Source of the DNA: JBASRP01 sp044866075
Lineage (GTDB): Bacteria; Actinomycetota; AC-67
Assembly (NCBI GenBank): GCA_044866075.1
Contig: JBIOTQ010000071.1
Span: 1-6,572 of the forward strand
Length of the DNA: 6,572 bases
Reading direction: 5' to 3'
The notes below the pieces were generated by a model, which saw nothing but the letters and a program-made list of their open reading frames with translations, did no database searches and was not told the origin of the DNA. A program made the translations under genes and the position numbers. Numbering within the stretch: position 1 is the first letter of the stretch; each line of letters opens with the position of its first letter. Below, piece after piece: positions 5,751 to 6,572 of this stretch.

Positions 5751-6151
5751 CGTCGCACGCTTCGACCAAGTCTTGTCAGCCGGAAGCGTCCGAGGTTCGC
5801 CTCGATCAGCCCCGCCAGCTCGAGGCGGGTCAGCGACGCCAGAACCTCGGTGATCGGATGGGTAGCCGGTTTCTGATCGGGACTCCAAAGCCGCGTCGGC
5901 TCGGCTGCGATCAGTTCGAAGATGTCGCGGTCTACTTCCCTCAACCCGAAATCATCGATCCCTGGTTCCGCCGGCTTCTCAGCGAGCCCGATCGTCTGCC
6001 TGCCGTCGAACGGCGCCAGAACGGCCACGATGCGTCCAAAACGTAGGACCGCCACCGCGTCACCTGTTTCGTCGATCTCGTCGAGCACGCGTGCGGTGCG
6101 ACGTGCCAACGATCTCGAGCTCACCGCGCGACGTGGCCGGATCTCTCTCAT
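5747..6151 (-). CDS. Phd/YefM-like antitoxin N-terminus with winged-helix-like C-terminus
   Basis: This minus-strand gene encodes 134 residues. Residues 1-51 (MREIRPRRAVSSRSLARRTA, then VLDEIDETGDAVAVLRFGRIVAVLAPFDGR) have the pattern of Phd/YefM antitoxins: a DNA-binding, dimer-forming fold that inserts a strand reading 'given these functions by others, avoid altering'. After a linker, residues 74-130 (DIFELIAAEP, then ITEVLASLTRLELAGLIEANLGRFRLTRLG) resemble a winged helix, similar to the C-terminal domain of DprA. Phd-type antitoxins are normally shorter and have a toxin-neutralising tail; here that tail appears replaced. No toxin gene is adjacent within the window. ATG 6151 is supported by AAGGAGG upstream. 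It is probably an autoregulating DNA-binding protein. Its stop codon shares CTAG with the convergent small gene. Confidence 0.75.
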   Translation of the reverse strand: MREIRPRRAVSSRSLARRTARVLDEIDETGDAVAVLRFGRIVAVLAPFDGRQTIGLAEKPAEPGIDDFGLREVDRDIFELIAAEPTRLWSPDQKPATHPITEVLASLTRLELAGLIEANLGRFRLTRLGRSVRR

Positions 6152-6162
6152 GGCAGCAACGC

Positions 6163-6169
6163 CCTCCTT
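6163..6169 (-). promoter_or_regulatory. Ribosome binding site of the antitoxin-like gene
   Basis: On the minus strand AAGGAGG lies 11 nt before the ATG at 6151. It is a strong Shine-Dalgarno that supports this start, although the spacing is a little long. Confidence 0.65.
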
Positions 6170-6184
6170 CGCCTCGTCGAGGAA

Positions 6185-6204
6185 CCGTCTGACGCGTCAG
6201 ACGG
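6185..6204. promoter_or_regulatory. Operator-like palindrome, proximal copy
   Basis: CCGTCTGACGCGTCAGACGG is a perfect 20-bp inverted repeat in the leader region of the minus-strand antitoxin-like gene. It shares the 12-bp core GACGCGTCAGAC with the distal copy at 6226-6245. Phd/YefM antitoxins typically bind paired palindromes at their own promoters, so this is a likely operator for that protein. It could also form an RNA hairpin in the transcript. Confidence 0.7.
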
Positions 6205-6225
6205 CCTGGGTTCAACGGATCGACA

Positions 6226-6245
6226 GTGTCAGACGCGTCAGACAC
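6226..6245. promoter_or_regulatory. Operator-like palindrome, distal copy
   Basis: GTGTCAGACGCGTCAGACAC is an inverted repeat with only one mismatched pair (A/A at 6231 and 6240). Its centre lies 41 bp from that of the proximal copy, close to four helical turns, so two bound dimers would face the same side of the DNA. Confidence 0.7.
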
Positions 6246-6255
6246 CTCCGGCGGG

Positions 6256-6261
6256 AGCATA
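6256..6261 (-). promoter_or_regulatory. Candidate -10 box of the antitoxin-like gene
   Basis: TATGCT on the minus strand would place the transcript start near 6249, immediately before both palindromes, so bound repressor would block the start region. The -35 is not recognisable. TTGAAC at 6210-6215 (minus) could be an alternative -35, with the proximal palindrome over the -10. Confidence 0.3.
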
Positions 6262-6372
6262 GGACCCCCCTGTGACATCGCAGCGTGCTCCGGCGACACC
6301 GAGAAAAGCGGGAATCTGTTCACGCTTGTCGCGGAACCGTCATGGAGATGCGAACGAGCAACGCCGCATCGT

Positions 6373-6378
6373 TATCGT
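6373..6378 (+). promoter_or_regulatory. Putative -10 box for leaderless yraN transcript
   Basis: TATCGT ends exactly 6 nt before the GTG at 6385, placing the start point on the initiation codon. As before rnhB, it is preceded by GT. No -35 or Shine-Dalgarno is apparent. Confidence 0.35.
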
Positions 6379-6384
6379 CGCGAT

Positions 6385-6572
6385 GTGCGGTCACGCAGCG
6401 AGCTCGCACGCGGCGGTGAGGACATCGCCGCGTCGCATCTCGCCCGACGGGGATGGACGATCGTCGGCCGGAACGTCCGGTGCGGCCGCACCGGCGAGAT
6501 CGACATCATCGCGGAGCGCAGCGGAGTTCTCGCTTTCGTTGAAGTGAAGACGCGATCGTCAGCTCGGTTCGG
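6385..6572 (+). CDS. YraN / UPF0102 family endonuclease-like protein (3' end outside window)
   Basis: The frame beginning at GTG 6385 encodes 62 residues before the window ends, out of a usual length near 120. The visible N-terminus reads MRSRSELARGGEDIAASHLA, then RRGWTIVGRNVRC, and the core GEIDIIAERSGVLAFVEVKTRS. This is the UPF0102/YraN pattern: GE..A...L...G..I..RN, then the restriction-enzyme-like active-site residues E, D, and ExK. Its function is not well established; it is often found near rnhB and dprA and is presumed to act on nucleic acids. In Actinobacteria it commonly leads the yraN-comM-dprA cluster. GTG 6385 is chosen because the protein then starts like the family; the frame stays open upstream but without a likely start. 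The divergent operator region lies 140 bp upstream. Confidence 0.88.
   Translation, partial: MRSRSELARGGEDIAASHLARRGWTIVGRNVRCGRTGEIDIIAERSGVLAFVEVKTRSSARF

Noticed and set aside
5076..5888. Minus-strand open frame across the end of lepB, DUF2469 and the small gene
   Set aside because: It lies opposite recognised genes, and its residues mirror the GC-rich codons of those genes; no domain was recognised.
6185..6245. Repeat pair considered as CRISPR units or transposon ends
   Set aside because: There are only two copies, each palindromic, with a 21-bp gap and no array, no cas genes and no transposase; an operator pair fits better.
6272..6547. Plus-strand frame overlapping the start of yraN
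   Set aside because: Its Ser/Ala/Arg-rich translation has no recognisable motif, while the other frame in the same place gives clear YraN signatures.

Overview
The window is a high-GC bacterial chromosome segment, most likely from an actinobacterium (Actinomycetota), probably an uncultured lineage. The gene order is rpsP - khpA (KH domain) - rimM - thioesterase - trmD - rplS - lepB - rnhB - lepB - DUF2469 - small membrane protein, followed after one opposite-strand gene by yraN. This closely follows the ribosomal-protein/signal-peptidase locus of Mycobacterium and Streptomyces relatives. The DUF2469 protein is a family essentially restricted to Actinobacteria. Several starts lack a Shine-Dalgarno sequence but have a TANNNT box just upstream, as expected of leaderless actinobacterial transcripts. 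I cannot place the organism at class or genus level.

Layout. Positions 2-250 hold the 3' part of an unrecognised gene of lower GC (about 58 percent by my count over the first 240 bases). From 355 to 2491 there is a tightly packed operon for ribosome and tRNA maturation: rpsP, khpA (overlapping by 49 nt), rimM, a hotdog-fold thioesterase joined by ATGA overlaps on both sides, and trmD. rplS follows from 2562 with its own convincing promoter and ribosome binding site. Positions 3048-5319 hold two paralogous type I signal peptidases flanking rnhB. DUF2469 (5316-5630) overlaps the second lepB by ATGA and is followed by a 36-residue single-span membrane protein (5640-5750). A minus-strand gene (5747-6151) encodes a Phd/YefM-like N-terminus joined to a winged-helix-like C-terminus. 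It converges on the small membrane gene, sharing a CTAG that supplies both stop codons. Its upstream region (6152-6384) carries two 20-bp operator-like palindromes with centres 41 bp apart. The divergent yraN begins at GTG 6385 and runs off the end.

How the genes fit together. The first block makes and matures the translation machinery: S16, L19, the 16S processing factor RimM, an RNA-binding KH protein, and the tRNA m1G37 methyltransferase TrmD. The second block covers protein export (LepB) and removal of RNA from DNA (RNase HII). The least conventional parts are the thioesterase inside the rimM-trmD junction, the lepB duplication around rnhB, the small membrane protein, and above all the solitary antitoxin-like/winged-helix regulator with its paired operators next to yraN. 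I saw no tRNA, rRNA, CRISPR array or insertion sequence.
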